The notes under the pieces are model-generated. The model was not told where the DNA came from. It made no database searches and worked only from the letters and a program-made list of their open reading frames with translations. A program made the position numbers and the translations under genes. From Juglans regia (Eukaryota; Streptophyta; Magnoliopsida; Fagales; Juglandaceae), in assembly GCF_001411555.2 (NCBI RefSeq), contig NC_049909.1, positions 8,935,485 through 8,999,484 on the forward strand: a stretch of DNA of 64,000 nt, read 5' to 3'. Shown here in pieces: positions 32,788 to 51,700 of the stretch (within the stretch, counting starts at the first letter, position 1; the number at the start of each line of letters is the position of its first letter).

Positions 32788-35011
32788 GCAAACAATTTCG
32801 AGGCCGAGTCATCAGACTGAGGAACTTCCCATTGAATTACCTAGGTGCATGCATTTACAGTAAATTAACTACTTGTCGAGAGTCTGTGCACTTACAAAAT
32901 TAGTCGGAACTTAATTGTTGAACACCAGGTACCAATAAAAAAAATTAATGTCATTGATATATATAGCTGTAAGTAGACCAGAGTTGGCCGTTCACCTATC
33001 GTGACAACGAACATTGCTTTCTATCATTTTCTGGGGTACCAAATACATTCATCAAACATTCCAGCAATGTACGTAGAAATTATTGGCATGTACTTTCTAA
33101 AGAGAGAATCTCTCATCCATCTTCTCGTCCCCGCCCTCCACCCTTATTCTGACCTCTCCCAACAACCATTCTCCTGATCCTCCAACCACTCTCGGCCTGC
33201 ATGCATGCTGATCTCTTGAGAAGCTTGTCCATGGAGGAATATCTTCTCCTTCTGCTAGTTGTTCTCCTTGTCTCTCTCTCCACCTGCCCCTATCCATCGA
33301 TCATTCCCTATCTATCTTCCTTTCTTCTCATATCTACCTCCCCCATGTATATCATGCAAGATGCATTCTCCATCTTTCCTTCTTTCTCTACCTATCTTCT
33401 ATCATTAATATTTAATCAACTATGATGAGTATCTACCTACTATCCTCTACCGACGACATTGTTATTGCCTCCAATAGATCCATTAAAAAACACAAAAAAC
33501 AAAAGAAGAAAAAATTATAAAATAAATAAAGAAAAAATAGCTTCAAGCGGAAGGTTGCAGATCCGGTCTGTTGCATGATTTCCCAGTCGAATCCACAGTC
33601 CAACTCTGTGGGCAGCTCGTATATATTGACAAGAAAGAATATAAAAAGAGAAATAATAGACCGAAGTTGTTGGGTGTGCATGTAGCTAGCTAGCCCACAG
33701 CTTGTCAACGATCAATCGGTTTGTCATTACTTAAGGTAATTTGTTAATTAATTATTCATTCATGATTGCGTACCTAGCTACTGCATGGATATTGCATGTA
33801 TGACTTCACAGTCCGTAGTTTATATCAGACTGCGCTTAACGCCGTCGTCGCTTCCTTGTTTTTTTTTTTTGGCGGAGATCAGAGAGATCAAGTAGATCAC
33901 TAGATCATCAAGAAAAAGGAAAATTGTACTAAAAATTTAAATAACCCGTATAACTCCCAATAATTTTATATAAACCATTAATGTTTTATTCTTTGAAACT
34001 TATAAATTCTGCTAAAATATAATGATTAAATATTAAATTAATATTTGTTGAATAGGCAAAAAAAAAACTACGAGGATGATCTCCCCCGTCTCCGTTGCCA
34101 TGACTCATGTAGACGTTGTACGTTGTTCCTCATGATCGATGCAGTACGTAGTAGCACCGCAAAACCCATGCTTTATATTTTGTAGCACTAGTTAGCTAGC
34201 AATTTGTTTCGTTCAAAGTGATCAGCACGTGCAACTGCACCATATAATATCGTGAAGAACAACCTCCAGCATTGTGACCACCTTGCGTGGCAGTACTGCC
34301 GGAACACACTGGCCACTTTCATTGGGTGGCCATGCAGTCACATGATGATGATATATTCCAGCTTGTAGTGCCCTATTACAGTGCATATCCCAAAGCTATT
34401 GATTCTGTCATGTAAACAATGATATCCTAAAGAGAGGATCACGACGACATTGGAAATGATTTGAAAAAAAGTATAAATTTTAAAACCCAACGACCAATAT
34501 ATCGGCCTTTCAAGCGAATCATGTTCACGTGGATGATTAGTTGAATTGGTACTACTCAAGAAAAAAATTAAATACTAGTTAATTAACCCCAGATCATCAT
34601 GATCTTATAAAATAATTCATCATGATTCTTATTTTGTCATTGATCAGTTTATTCCCTTCAACATTTTTACTTACTTTCAATTTCTTTTTTCTATTATATA
34701 TATATCCAACTTCATAAGAAATATTAAATATATAAAGTTTTTTGTTATTTTATGTACTGTACCTGATCCTTAGCTAGTACCATAGGTTTAATATCCTTAT
34801 GTTGATAAATATATTAATAGTACTAATTATAGTATTTGATTCCTATGTTGAAAGATGTTTATAATATCTTTTTGCTATTAATACATTGTAAAACCTACAT
34901 TGTTTAAAATACAATTGAATTTTTAGGGAAAATTCCTCTATAGCTTTTTGGGGTTTGCCCAAACTACAATGAGAAAAATATTCTTATCAAACTATATAGG
35001 GATCAATTTAT
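32788..35011. other. Intergenic region
   Basis: No gene supported. A C/T-rich stretch lies at 33,100-33,400, several short AT-rich blocks, and a small hairpin TGGCCAC..GTGGCCA at about 34,308-34,332. Confidence 0.6.
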
Positions 35012-35183
35012 GAGTAATCCTACATACAGTCGTGAAGTGTCCAAGTGACGTGCAGTCGTTTTGAAAAAGAATGGGGTCCACTATTAAAAAATTAATTTCA
35101 TTTCATATGGGTCCCGTATATTTATTTTTTCTAAAATAATTATACAATACTTTCACACTCACAACTACAACTATCATTCTTCT
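35012..35183. mobile_element. MITE-like element, GAGTAAT-ended, copy 1
   Basis: Begins GAGTAATCCTACATACAGTC and ends CTATCATTCTTC, imperfect inverted ends. The middle has GGGGTCCACTATTAAAAAAT followed later by GGGTCCCG, a layout I recall from a frequent woody-dicot MITE. A diverged copy is at 43,492-43,661. TSD not resolved. Confidence 0.65.
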
Positions 35184-35477
35184 TTTATAAATACAAAATG
35201 GGTTATCCATTAGCGAATAATATTATTGGATACTCCTGTAATATAAATGACAATTAAAATTGCTTACATAAATATCGATTTTAAATAACTTGGCATTTTA
35301 TATACGGATAAGAATACGTACCGCGTGTACGTCCCATATTATTATCAAGTAATTATTCATCTGGAAGATCATTTGTAACATTATTTATTATTTAATTCGT
35401 TTTTGCAAGAAAATCACACAAATCTCATGATCGATCAGTGCTTTCTTATGTACCTACATGCATGGAACCCTAATGTA

Positions 35478-35512
<35 letters not shown>

Positions 35513-35613
35513 CATTACAGTAAATATACAGTTCGCAACGCCATGTTATATATATCAACCATTTCGTATAGGAGAAACAAGTCGAAAACGACAGCCTGCA
35601 CGCATGGCCTACA
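35184..35613. other. Intergenic with AT microsatellite
   Basis: No gene. An (AT)n microsatellite occupies 35,481-35,509. Confidence 0.65.
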
Positions 35614-35822
35614 GGCACGTTTGTTTTCAAAGATGAGATAAGATGAGAAGAGATTAAAGTTAAAAAGTTGAATAAAGTATTGTTAAAATATATTTTTTAA
35701 TATTATTTTTATTTTGAGATTTGAAAAAGTTGAATTGTTTATTTTATTTTGTATTAGAAGTTGAGAAAGTTGTAATGATTAGATGATATAATATGAGATG
35801 TTTTCTGAAAATAAACGAGGCC
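35614..35822 (+). mobile_element. GGCC-ended MITE-like element, copy 2
   Basis: 209 bp, from GGCACGTTTGTTTTC to GAAAATAAACGAGGCC, giving terminal inverted repeats (GGC-ACGTTTGTTTTC against GGCCTCGTTTATTTTC). Same family as 11,941-12,136, opposite orientation. Internal blocks: GATGAG runs, TTGAATAAAGTATTG, ATTTTGAGATTTGAAAAAG, GTTGTAATGATTAG. Confidence 0.78.
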
Positions 35823-36215
35823 TTAATTTCTCCCTTTCCCTCCCGCTCCGGCTAGCCCGTCGTTCCCATGTACCTACCTAGCTAGCAAGCCATACGTGAC
35901 AGGAAATTCTACTTTACGTCGCCTGATCTTCATCTGTGAGTCATGTCCCAAACTAACACTTTTTCCACCCTAATCGACCTAACAGTTTTCTTAGTTACAA
36001 TGGCGGAAGAAGAAAGAAAGCCTGCAGAAGAGCAGCTGGGGGTTAGCTAGTGCCATATATGGAATTTTGGCCTTGATCATGTGAAAATTGAATGAATGCA
36101 TCAGGGATGAGTACTAGCTAGTTCTACTACTACCACTGACTGCGTACATGGGTCACCATCATCATCTTGATGATTTTCTCATGAATATCTATTGTAATAA
36201 ATAAACTGAGTAGGT

Positions 36216-36249
<34 letters not shown>

Positions 36250-36640
36250 GGCCTCATATTTACCAGCTACCATATTTTTTGGCTGCAGCTAGCTAGCTAG
36301 GTACGTATATACCAACTACGTACCTGTCTTTGTCAAAGAGCATAATGTCATGTTAATCTTGCTTCCGAAATTGCAAATTGGAGTATCAATAATTTTAGAA
36401 CCTCTTTTTCCCATAAAAATATCTTTCATTTAAAACAAAATTATCATCATTATTAAAAGAGAGTTATCAGATCAAGAACTGTATTTTTACCATTTTGGTT
36501 ACACATGCACTAATAATATTACACCTGCGAGATTTATTATTCTTGGAGAAAAGAGATCAGTCGAGAGACTTTAATGATGTCATATTGTTCGAAGTATATT
36601 TGTCACGCTACTCAACTGGTTATTGAGCCGGAAATAATCA
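35823..36640. other. Intergenic with TC microsatellite
   Basis: No gene supported. A (TC)n run lies at 36,219-36,247. Short GCTAGCTAGC-type repeats are scattered nearby. Confidence 0.6.
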
Positions 36641-36784
36641 CACTACAATAAATTTTATTTTTAGAGATGAAATTTCTTTGGGACGAATTAAATTTCATCC
36701 CTAAAAGTACTTATTTGGAACAAAAATTAAATTTCGTCTCAAAATATGAAAGCAATTTTAGCTTCGTTCTAACAGACAAATATA

Positions 36785-37300
36785 TGTTCGAACTACACTT
36801 TCTAGAACGAAATATAACATCTAAAAAAAAAAGCGTTCAAACAGTATTATAATTACGTTCGAATGGTTACATAATTGTTCGAATAATAGTTGTGGTGGAA
36901 AAGTATAGACAATTGTGCCGGGAAAAGGTCGAAACCGTTCGAATGAGATATTATTTGAATGAGATTTTTGGTGGGAAGTTATAAATAAATCTGGCGGTGA
37001 TGGTTGCTATACTGTTGGAACATTCTCATACACGTTCGAACGGTAATTTAATTCATGTTTAAATGCTTACATAACTGTTCGAATAATAGTCGTGGCAAGA
37101 ACGTATACAAAATTTTGCCCGGGAAAGTTAGAATCCGTTTGAACGCTATAATTAATCATTCGAACAAAGTTCTTGCTGGAAAGTTATAAATAAATTTGGC
37201 GGGAATAGTTGCTATATCATTCGAACGGTACTTTTATGTTCGAACGGAGTTGTAACCCGTTCGAATTGTCATAAAACGCATTTGAACGATAGCATAGACA
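36785..37300. repeat. Left subterminal GTTCGAA repeats of the second CACTA element
   Basis: At least a dozen copies of a 10-11-bp motif, CGTTCGAACGG and variants (TGTTCGAATAA, CATTCGAACGG, CGTTTGAACGC), in both orientations because the core TTCGAA is palindromic. A longer module (TTACATAA, TGTTCGAATAATAG, then TGTGG) occurs twice, near 36,870 and 37,070. Confidence 0.85.
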
Positions 37301-37739
37301 ATCGAAATAAGTTTAATAATAGAAATTTAGTAAAAGAAATTCAAATATTTTAAAAATAAATATTATTTGAGTCTATTAATTATCATTTTCTAAAGATGAA
37401 AAATCTACCTATATGGATTTATTATTATTTATTGTAAACTAAGATATATCATATATGTCATCCTAAGAATTTTATATAATTAATTTAAAAATTAACTAAT
37501 GACTTTTGTTATGGTAAATTAGAATTTGCAATTAAAAAAATATTACTTTATATGGAATGTTATTTTTTATATTATCATGATTTGGTAACTAAAATAAGGA
37601 AAATGATTTTTTTATAAGAAACAAGCTAGCTACATGCAACAAATAAAAATGATATAGTAATTAAATCGACAACGTTCGATACAAAACAGAATGTCAAATA
37701 AAAAATAAAACTATTGAGTAAGATTATCCAGGTCCTATT

Positions 37740-38130
37740 GGATGATAGTAATGCGTCCCTCAATCTCTTGTAGTCGAACCATGATAGGCGCAGTGATCCT
37801 CTCCAGGATCCTTTCCATATCCTGGATCAAAAGTGTGCGATGCTCGCATCTCCGTGGTAGTAGCCCTCGTAACCTGTCTATCAACATCGGCATCAGTAGA
37901 AGCTGGATCACGCTCTATGCCACTATCTTGTACCGTTGGAACATTAATGTGAGACTTCCGCAAGTGACCCTCACTCTTGCTAAAGGTGATCTTGTTAAGG
38001 GGCCCGACTGTGGTTGCCTCCATTTTTTCATTAGCACATCGACCCCCGATTGGAGTAGGAGGTTAGAGATCATTAAGGCATACAATAGAATACCTCTACT
38101 AGAATACCGTGACTCAGATCGGAGGAGCAT
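37740..38130 (-). pseudogene. Possible antisense second gene of the CACTA element
   Basis: The minus-strand ORF at 38,023-37,760 reads FSKSEGHLRKSHINVPTVQD and ERDPASTDADVDRQVTRATT, then a segment that may continue as a short coil. A plus-strand ORF overlaps it, so only one can be real. The minus-strand product looks more protein-like and could be a tnpA-type exon divergent from tnp2. I do not recognise it with certainty. Confidence 0.35.
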
Positions 38131-38224
38131 TTATATGTCAATGAAATCGATCATAAATACTCACCATGGTTCTTACGTGGTAAACCATTTCCTAAAAGAA
38201 TCACATTTGGCACTCAGTCCAATC

Positions 38225-40650
38225 AAATGGAGGAAGGTAACGACATCGACATAAATGACATAAATGTGGACGTATATGATGATATTGATGATAATAGAGA
38301 GAATATGACGAAAATGTTAGGTAATCTTGGTGCTAGTATGTTTGGGGCGAGGGATGGAAAAAGGAACATCTACTCAATCATTTGAGGAAAATGGAAATTT
38401 GGGAAGATTGTGGAAGGATGCACAATGAGAACTGCATGAGAGGTGCACTCGTCATAGCAAGTTGTTTTTTACAGTGAGGTTGCTTCATATTAAGTCTATA
38501 TGTCGTTTTTCTGCAAAGGCCATTGACTTGTTGCTCGAATTATTTAAAGAGGCTCTCCCACTAGATAACATATTATCCCGTAATTTTTATGAAGCGAAAC
38601 AATTGAAACAAGGGCTAGGATTCGATTATAATATCATTCACGTATGTAAGAATGATTGTGTTCTCTTCTGGCAAATAATATGCAGAATTTGATGAATGTC
38701 CAGTGTCTCATGAGTCAAGAAGGACATCCGATAAGCGTAATGTACTCCGATCAATTGCGAAAGATGTCTTGGCATCACACAAAAAGAGTTTGAAATGAAG
38801 ACTTCCTTTTGCATCCTGTAGATTCTTTACAATGGAAAAAATTTGATGTCGAGTACTCTTGATTTTCCAAAAAACCTTGCAATATACGACTTAGGTTAGC
38901 AACATATGGTTTTAATCTATTTGGCAACATGAGCACTTCTCATAGTATTTGGCTAGTCATATTAATGCCCTATAATTTGCTACCTTGGAAGTGCATGAAG
39001 GATCCATACTTCATGATGATTCTACTAATACCACGTCCTAGGTCACCAGGGAATGAAATAAACGTATATCTTTAACCACTGATTGCAAAGTTGAAAGAGT
39101 TGTGGGATCATGGTCTCAGTACATATGATTTGGCCTCATCGAGGAGTTTAAAATGCATGTTGCAGTGCTGTGAACAATAAATGATTTTCCAGCATACAAA
39201 AACTTGTTTGGGTGGAACACAAAAGGTAAAATGACTTGTCCTATCTATAAGAAAAATACTTAATCTCAATGGTTGAAAAATGGTAGAAAATTAAGTTTCA
39301 TAGGACATCGTCGATATTTACCACATGATTATAGATGACGTTCAAATAAAGCGATATTTGATGGAAGGGTTGAGTGTATGTCATTACCACCAGAATTGTC
39401 TAGGCTAGATATTATCACGCAGTTAATTGATGTTTCAGAAAATAGATTTGGGAAGGATGCAATAGCTCGAAAGAGGAAACAACAACTAGTGGAGTTGAAT
39501 TGGACAAAAAAAGCATTCTTTGAGTTGTCATTCTGGTCTACCTTGACATTGCGCTATAATCTAGATGTTATGCACATTAAAAAAAATATATGCGAGAATA
39601 TACTGGGCACTCTATAGAAGAAAAGAAAAAATATACAACTAACTCTCATAAAGATTTAAAGCAGTTGGGGATAAGAAGGGAGTTGCATTTGCAAGATAAT
39701 GGGTAGTCAACTTATATGCCTCTTGGTTGGTATACATTGTCAAATGATGAGAGAGAAAAAAATTATGTTAGTGGCTCATAACAATCAAATTACCTGATGG
39801 CTATGCTTCGAACTTATCAAGATGTGTGCGAACCCATGATTAGAAGATAACTGGCTCTAAAAGTCACGACCGTCATGTAGTTTTGCAGTGTTTGTTGCTA
39901 GTTGGTGTCCGTGGAAAGCTTACTCGAGATGTTCGTATAGCTCTGACAGAATTTGGGAGATTTTCTAGGGATATTTGCAATATAATGTTGAAAGTTGATG
40001 CATTAGTAAAGATGGAAGCTGACATTACAGTGATATTATGCAAATTGAAGAGTTTGTATCCACCTTTATTCTTTGATGTAATCGTTCATTTGGTTGTGCA
40101 CCTACCTCGTGAGGCTTTAGTTGCTGGTCTGGTCTAATATAGATGGATGTATCTTATTGAATGGTTTTTGAAAAAACTTAAGCAATCTGTGGGAAATAAG
40201 GCTCGTCCGGAAGGTTCAATTATAGAGTCATACATTGATATTGAATGACATACATATTGTTCTATATATTTTCGTGGGGTTAATACCAGATTCATAAGAC
40301 ATAATCGAAATTATAAAGGTCGACAAATGTGAGTTAATTCATCATTTTCTGTATTTTCTCAAACCATACATCTCATAGGCACACAAGGGGGTTGTGACCT
40401 ATGTGGACGAGAATTTGATAGAGCCCAATAATATATATTGAATAACTGTGCAAAGATTGACAACTACTTGAGGTTAGAGATATGTGCGTATCAAAATAAA
40501 TTAAAAGTCATGGAATATAATATAACTTGATACAAATTAATTGCTAACTTGAACATGTGTAGTGAACATATACAATTACTTCGCTTGGAAGGTGTAACTA
40601 ACGTCGAAAATAAGCACGAATATGAGTTCACCTCGTGGTTTGAATAGACG
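38225..40650 (+). pseudogene. tnp2 transposase of the second CACTA element, broken
   Basis: Pieces in tnp2 order: an acidic N-terminal stretch (about 38,235-38,340); TVRLLHIKSICRFSAKAIDL and GLGFDYNIIHVCKNDCVLF (38,462-38,692); KMTCPIYKK and FIGHRRYLPHDY in changing frames (about 39,225-39,340); LSFWSTLTLRYNLDVMHIKK then ICENILGTL (39,510-39,617), the family signature; RKLTRDVRIALTEFGRFSRD (about 39,915-39,970); and a C-terminal EYEFTSWFE ending near 40,647. Many stops and frame changes. Related to, but clearly diverged from, the tnp2 at 17.6-20.8 kb. Confidence 0.87.
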
Positions 40651-41039
40651 GTATAATTAAAAAAATATCTTACTATCTACGAATTTCATACCACTAAAGT
40701 AGATTTTGTTTCTATTTAACACTGATATAACTAGAATAAAATTTATTGATGTAGTTTGTATCGAAATATAGTGATAATTCAGAAGAAATCTCATGTGAAT
40801 TGTATGTTTTGACACATGGTCCGTCAAGGCGGGCCATTCAATACTCAGGATGTTTGGTGTGTGGATATAGATTTCACACGACTGGAAAAGACAGGATGTT
40901 TGATGTCCCAAAACTCTATACCACCACAATCCTAGAACTTATTTTTTTTAGTTGTCTTTTTATTATTCTAACTTGATGCAATTTAATATTAATTTCATAT
41001 TTGAATTTACAGTTTATTGTAGCATGAGTACCGTTTGAC

Positions 41040-41520
41040 AGTAGAATACAATTTATTACCCTTCAAACACATTTTAGCTTTTCTTCGAACTACCAATCAA
41101 AACCATTCAAATGACTTGAGAACCTTCAATTTTGTCCGAATAGACTTCATGTTTGAACATTTGAACAAATAATAGATTGTTCGAACACATTTTTCATCAT
41201 TTGAATGTACCATACACCGTTCAAACAAAACTATTGAACTTCCCATTTGAACATATGTTTTAATTCGAATGTATATAAATCGTGTTTGATTAAATTATTT
41301 TTGTTCGAACATAAATATATCTATTTGAACAGACATGATAAACTGTTCGAACACTCCCTCCATTCGAATAGGATCAAAATAAATTCGTTTGAATCAAATT
41401 TCGTTTAAGTTCGAACAGATACCCGACTGTTTGAATAGTACATGTTCCATTCGAAAGATATTTTGGGACGAAAACGTTTCATCCCAAAAGAATATTCTCA
41501 TTCGAGCGCTTTCGACCAAT
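41040..41520. repeat. Right subterminal GTTCGAA repeats of the second CACTA element
   Basis: Counterpart of the left array. Repeated TTCGAAC, GTTTGAAC, ATTCGAAT and ATTTGAAC motifs about every 20-30 bases, several decayed by single C-to-T or G-to-A changes at the CG step of TTCGAA. Confidence 0.82.
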
Positions 41521-41658
41521 TTCGCCAGTTTTTTTCCCTAAAAGTATTTTTTTATGAAATTCAAATTTTGTCTTCAAAAATATTTTGAGACAGACCTTTT
41601 GAGACGAAATAGAGACGGAAATTTTTCATCCCAAAAAATGCAATCTCTTGTAGTGTTA

Positions 41659-43009
41659 ATTGAATGGATATATATTATACGCATCAAATATTTAAATAAA
41701 TGAAACAAAGCATAGTGTTAGGGTTCGAACTCAAAATCACTTATTTTCATATATAAAATGACTAATTGTCCAAAAAAATTAAACTAATGAAAATAAATAA
41801 ATTTAATTATTTATATCATATTCTTAACACGTATCTATCAATGATCGGCCGTCTTTATAGATAGTTGATACTAAATTAGAAGTTCTACTCTATTGAAATA
41901 TTTTATGTATTGGGTACACTTATAAGTAAAATTTGATCATGAAAATGGTATCTCACTATGTCCAAATGAAAATAGAAGTATCCAATTTATAATCCAAATT
42001 TGTTCATATATAATTCACGTGACTATAGCAGTATATATGGTGTCACATCATTTAAAATGTTTAAATAACATTGAGAGTTATTCATTTCATGGCACACCAT
42101 GCTAGCTGTACATGACGATTGAGTATCCATAGACCATTATGCCACATCATTAAAAAAACATTGCGACTTACACACATTTCAAAAATAAAAATAAAAAATA
42201 AAATTAGAGTGGTGGGGGTTTGCCCAGATTAATACACTCGTTGATGTGGCAAGAAATTCAGGAAAGAAGTTATGGGTTGTGATAACTGATTCTGAGGATC
42301 GTGTACGTGTAGATCTAGAAGAAATGTTTCTTCCCGCGGCCGTCTATCAACGGCGCCGTTAAATCAGTGATATAATATTATATTAAATAGGTGAATGTAC
42401 ATTACTTAATTGAGGAACAATGATAGTAGAAACGTGGATGATCAATATAAATGAGCTTTTTAGAAAGCCTAGAAAGCCTAAAAGATGTTCCCTCAATAAT
42501 GCAAAAAAAAAAAAAAACATAGTAGAAAACCATATTAGAAAAAAATACTGAAAGCTGACAAAAAAAGAAGCTTTATAAGCTAAATTAGAGAAAATAAAAT
42601 AAGATTCAAATTTTTTTTTTTTCTAAATTAAAACTAAAACCTACAAGTTTAAAATATAAAAACTAAAAACACTAGAATTAAAAACTAAAGTAAAAAATTG
42701 ATTTTTTGAATACAATTTTGTTAATTTTTGGTAAATTCATCAAATGGTCACTAGGATTGTTTAATTTGCAAGGGGTGATCTTTAGAGTGTATTTTTGAAA
42801 AAACAATCACAAAACAATCTCTATGAAGCCAATTGAATTGATTTCAAATTGGTACATTCGTCCAATCCTATGATCATGAAAATGTTGAAGTTACCCTCAA
42901 TCATCATGTCATAATCAATAAAAATAACATTTGTTGAAAGTAGAGTAGCATTCTGATAATAAAAACATATAATCTGTATTAATATAACATATTGATTGAT
43001 TTTTTTTAT
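41659..43009. other. Intergenic region
   Basis: No gene supported. AT-rich, with poly(A) runs near 42,505 and a GC-richer patch at about 42,340-42,360 (CCCGCGGCCG) that I cannot assign. Confidence 0.55.
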
Positions 43010-43165
43010 GAGTAATGTTACTTATCATTTCAATTTTTATCATTTTCTCATCATTTTATGATGTGACATTAGATGATTAGATATTATTTATTATATTTCA
43101 CTTCTGAACCTATCATCTAATACTACATAATGAGATGATGAGAAGATGCTGAAAAAAATTATAAT
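43010..43165. mobile_element. Foldback MITE-like element
   Basis: Begins GAGTAATGTTACTTATCA. Two inner arms, about 43,047-43,077 and 43,112-43,142, are near-perfect inverted repeats (CTCATCATTTTATGATGTGA against CTCATCATCTCATTATGTAG), so it would fold into a hairpin. Non-coding. Confidence 0.65.
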
Positions 43166-43491
43166 TAATATATTTTTTTCTTTTTTTATTATCTGTGCTC
43201 AAACCCACTTCATGACAATATGATTATGCTAGAGGCATGTTGACTATAATTATTTTTATAATTTTTTATATAAACATATTTAAATTGATGATATTTATTT
43301 AAGATAAATTTATTTCTATAAATTATTTTATAAAAAATAATTCTTAATTAAAATGTAATTGTATATATATCATTTTTCATTTTATAATCACGTTGTGAAC
43401 TTATTTATTTCCACTGTTAGTTTGGAATGATATTAATGTCTCCCAAAATATAACATAGCAATTGTTTAATAATTCAAGTGGTTGTATATAT

Positions 43492-43661
43492 GATAAGTAA
43501 TACTAGATATAGTGATGGGTGTGTAAGTATTATATATATTTTTTGAAATTAAATAGAGTTTATTATTAAAAAATTAATTTTTTTAACGTAAATCACATAT
43601 TTATTTATTTGTTTCAGAAAGAGTGTGCCATTCTATATTATAAATATTATTTCTAATATAT
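43492..43661. mobile_element. MITE-like element, GAGTAAT-ended family, copy 2, near the ICS promoter
   Basis: Diverged copy of 35,012-35,183: AAGTAATACTAGATATAGTG start, central TTATTAAAAAATTAATTTTT, then ATATTTATTTATTTG. It ends about 70 bp before the W-box core of the isochorismate synthase promoter. Confidence 0.5.
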
Positions 43662-43699
43662 TTTTTAAAAGAACAATAAAAAATAAAAAGGACGGCGGG

Positions 43700-43960
43700 G
43701 AATGGATCTGTTACGTCTCCGTTAATATTTCTTGACAAAAATTGCAAAGAAGATTCGCCCAGATGTGGATCACGTGATTCACGTGGGATTTAAAAAACCC
43801 CTTGTGATCTAACGGATCGAGGAGCAATCAAAACGGATGAATGAAAACGAACGGCTACGATTATGACAACTAAAACATCCGGGAAAACCTCCAGGTGCTG
43901 CAGAGGATCCTGACCCATGCTCCCTCTGCCCTATAAATGTCCCGGACGTCTGAATTATAC
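43700..43960 (+). promoter_or_regulatory. Isochorismate synthase promoter
   Basis: Core elements, by sight: W-box core TTGAC at 43,732-43,736 (WRKY site); two G-boxes CACGTG at 43,771-43,776 and 43,780-43,785 (bZIP/bHLH sites), start-to-start 9 bp; TATA box CTATAAAT at 43,931-43,938; and a GACGTC palindrome at 43,945-43,950 just after it. The transcription start is expected about 30 bp after the TATA, giving a 5' UTR near 110 bases that includes a (TC)n run. WRKY control of Arabidopsis ICS1 during immunity is established; use of these sites here is inferred. Confidence 0.65.
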
Positions 43961-44025
43961 TGATATCATCAACTCCAAGACCACCACCATAGGAATTTGG
44001 AGGGGCTCCTCTCCTCTCCTCCACA

Positions 44026-44052
44026 CTCTCTCTCTCTCTCTCTCTCTCTCTC
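44026..44052. repeat. (CT)n microsatellite in the 5' UTR
   Basis: A CT run of about 13 repeats ending 20 bases before the start codon; a common plant 5' UTR feature and likely length-polymorphic. Confidence 0.9.
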
Positions 44053-44071
44053 ACTTTCTGTGCCATTTCAC

Positions 44072-50926
<6,855 letters not shown>

Positions 50927-51700
50927 ACTGAAAGGTTAGTGATTCTAAACATGCCATTGATTGCAGCAGCCGTTGATGATAAAGAACATACACACTATTT
51001 CTAATCATGTACAGTTAAAAGCTAGTATAAGTCGTGCCAATAAGGAACCTTTATTCTGGTTTTTAACTCGTCAATATTGATGAAGTCACCAGCATTAATG
51101 CAGTAGAGCTGATAACTTGTATTCTAGTTATTAGCATTCAAACAAAGATCATGTTGCTGGAGTGGTTACAATAAACACAGTCAAATAGTACAGACAACTT
51201 TGGATTTGCCTGTACTCTGAATATTTAAGGGGAAATAAGGGTGCAAGTCCTCTATTCTGTCATCATTGACGACTTTTCATATAACCTGTGATTCTCTTGC
51301 ACTCATCCATTTTTGTGGTGACAGATGTCCTGAAGCCGAGACATGGTTTCTTTGGTGAAGAGTGAATCTCACAGCCTGTTGATTCGTATTATAACCGTGT
51401 AGTATGATCTTCTGCTCCAAAATAATTCGATAATGCAGTACCACAGGTTTAAGTTGTTGCCCTTGCTTGCTCGGAGTGGAAAATCCCCCAATGTGTTTTT
51501 TCTTCCTCAGCTTTTCGATCATCTTGTAAAATTGGCTTGCTCCAGATTTCATGTCAAGTTCGTTGTTTATCTGCTCCATACAACATCTGTCTGGTTGTTG
51601 GTGAATAAATTGAAACTTACTGGGAATAAGTGGTATAGATATCCCTTACTAATATGATGTAATCATGTAATGTTAGCCTGTATGAGCAATAAAAATCTCC
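50927..51700 (+). other. ICS 3' flank and probable 3' UTR
   Basis: A canonical AATAAA lies at 51,688-51,693; a nearer poly(A) site may be used instead. A 100-codon minus-strand ORF at 51,579-51,277 has no recognisable family and I do not call it a gene. Confidence 0.45.

Larger units (their letters stand above)
36641..41655 (+). mobile_element. 5.0-kb CACTA transposon with GTTCGAA subterminal repeats
   Basis: Left end CACTACAATAAATTTT (36,641). The right end reads, on the minus strand, CACTACAAGAGATTGC, ending at 41,655. Flanking triplets are TCA and TTA, a TSD with one mismatch. Both termini continue with GGGACGAA/GGGATGAAA-type text in inverted relation. Dense GTTCGAA-type repeats fill the first and last several hundred bases. 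tnp2 fragments lie on the plus strand in the middle. Full-length in outline but coding-dead. Confidence 0.9.

Noticed and set aside
33097..33425. Overlapping ORFs on both strands in a C/T-rich patch
   Set aside because: Composition-driven open frames with no motif, splice structure or neighbouring exons.
34300..34335. Small hairpin that might be a microRNA precursor
   Set aside because: The perfect stem is only 7 bp, far too short for a plant microRNA precursor.
37742..38254. 170-codon plus-strand ORF at the start of the second CACTA element's coding zone
   Set aside because: The overlapping minus-strand reading looks more protein-like; the plus-strand product resembles nothing I know.
51277..51579. 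100-codon minus-strand ORF downstream of isochorismate synthase
   Set aside because: No recognisable domain or promoter; overlaps the probable 3' UTR of the plus-strand gene.
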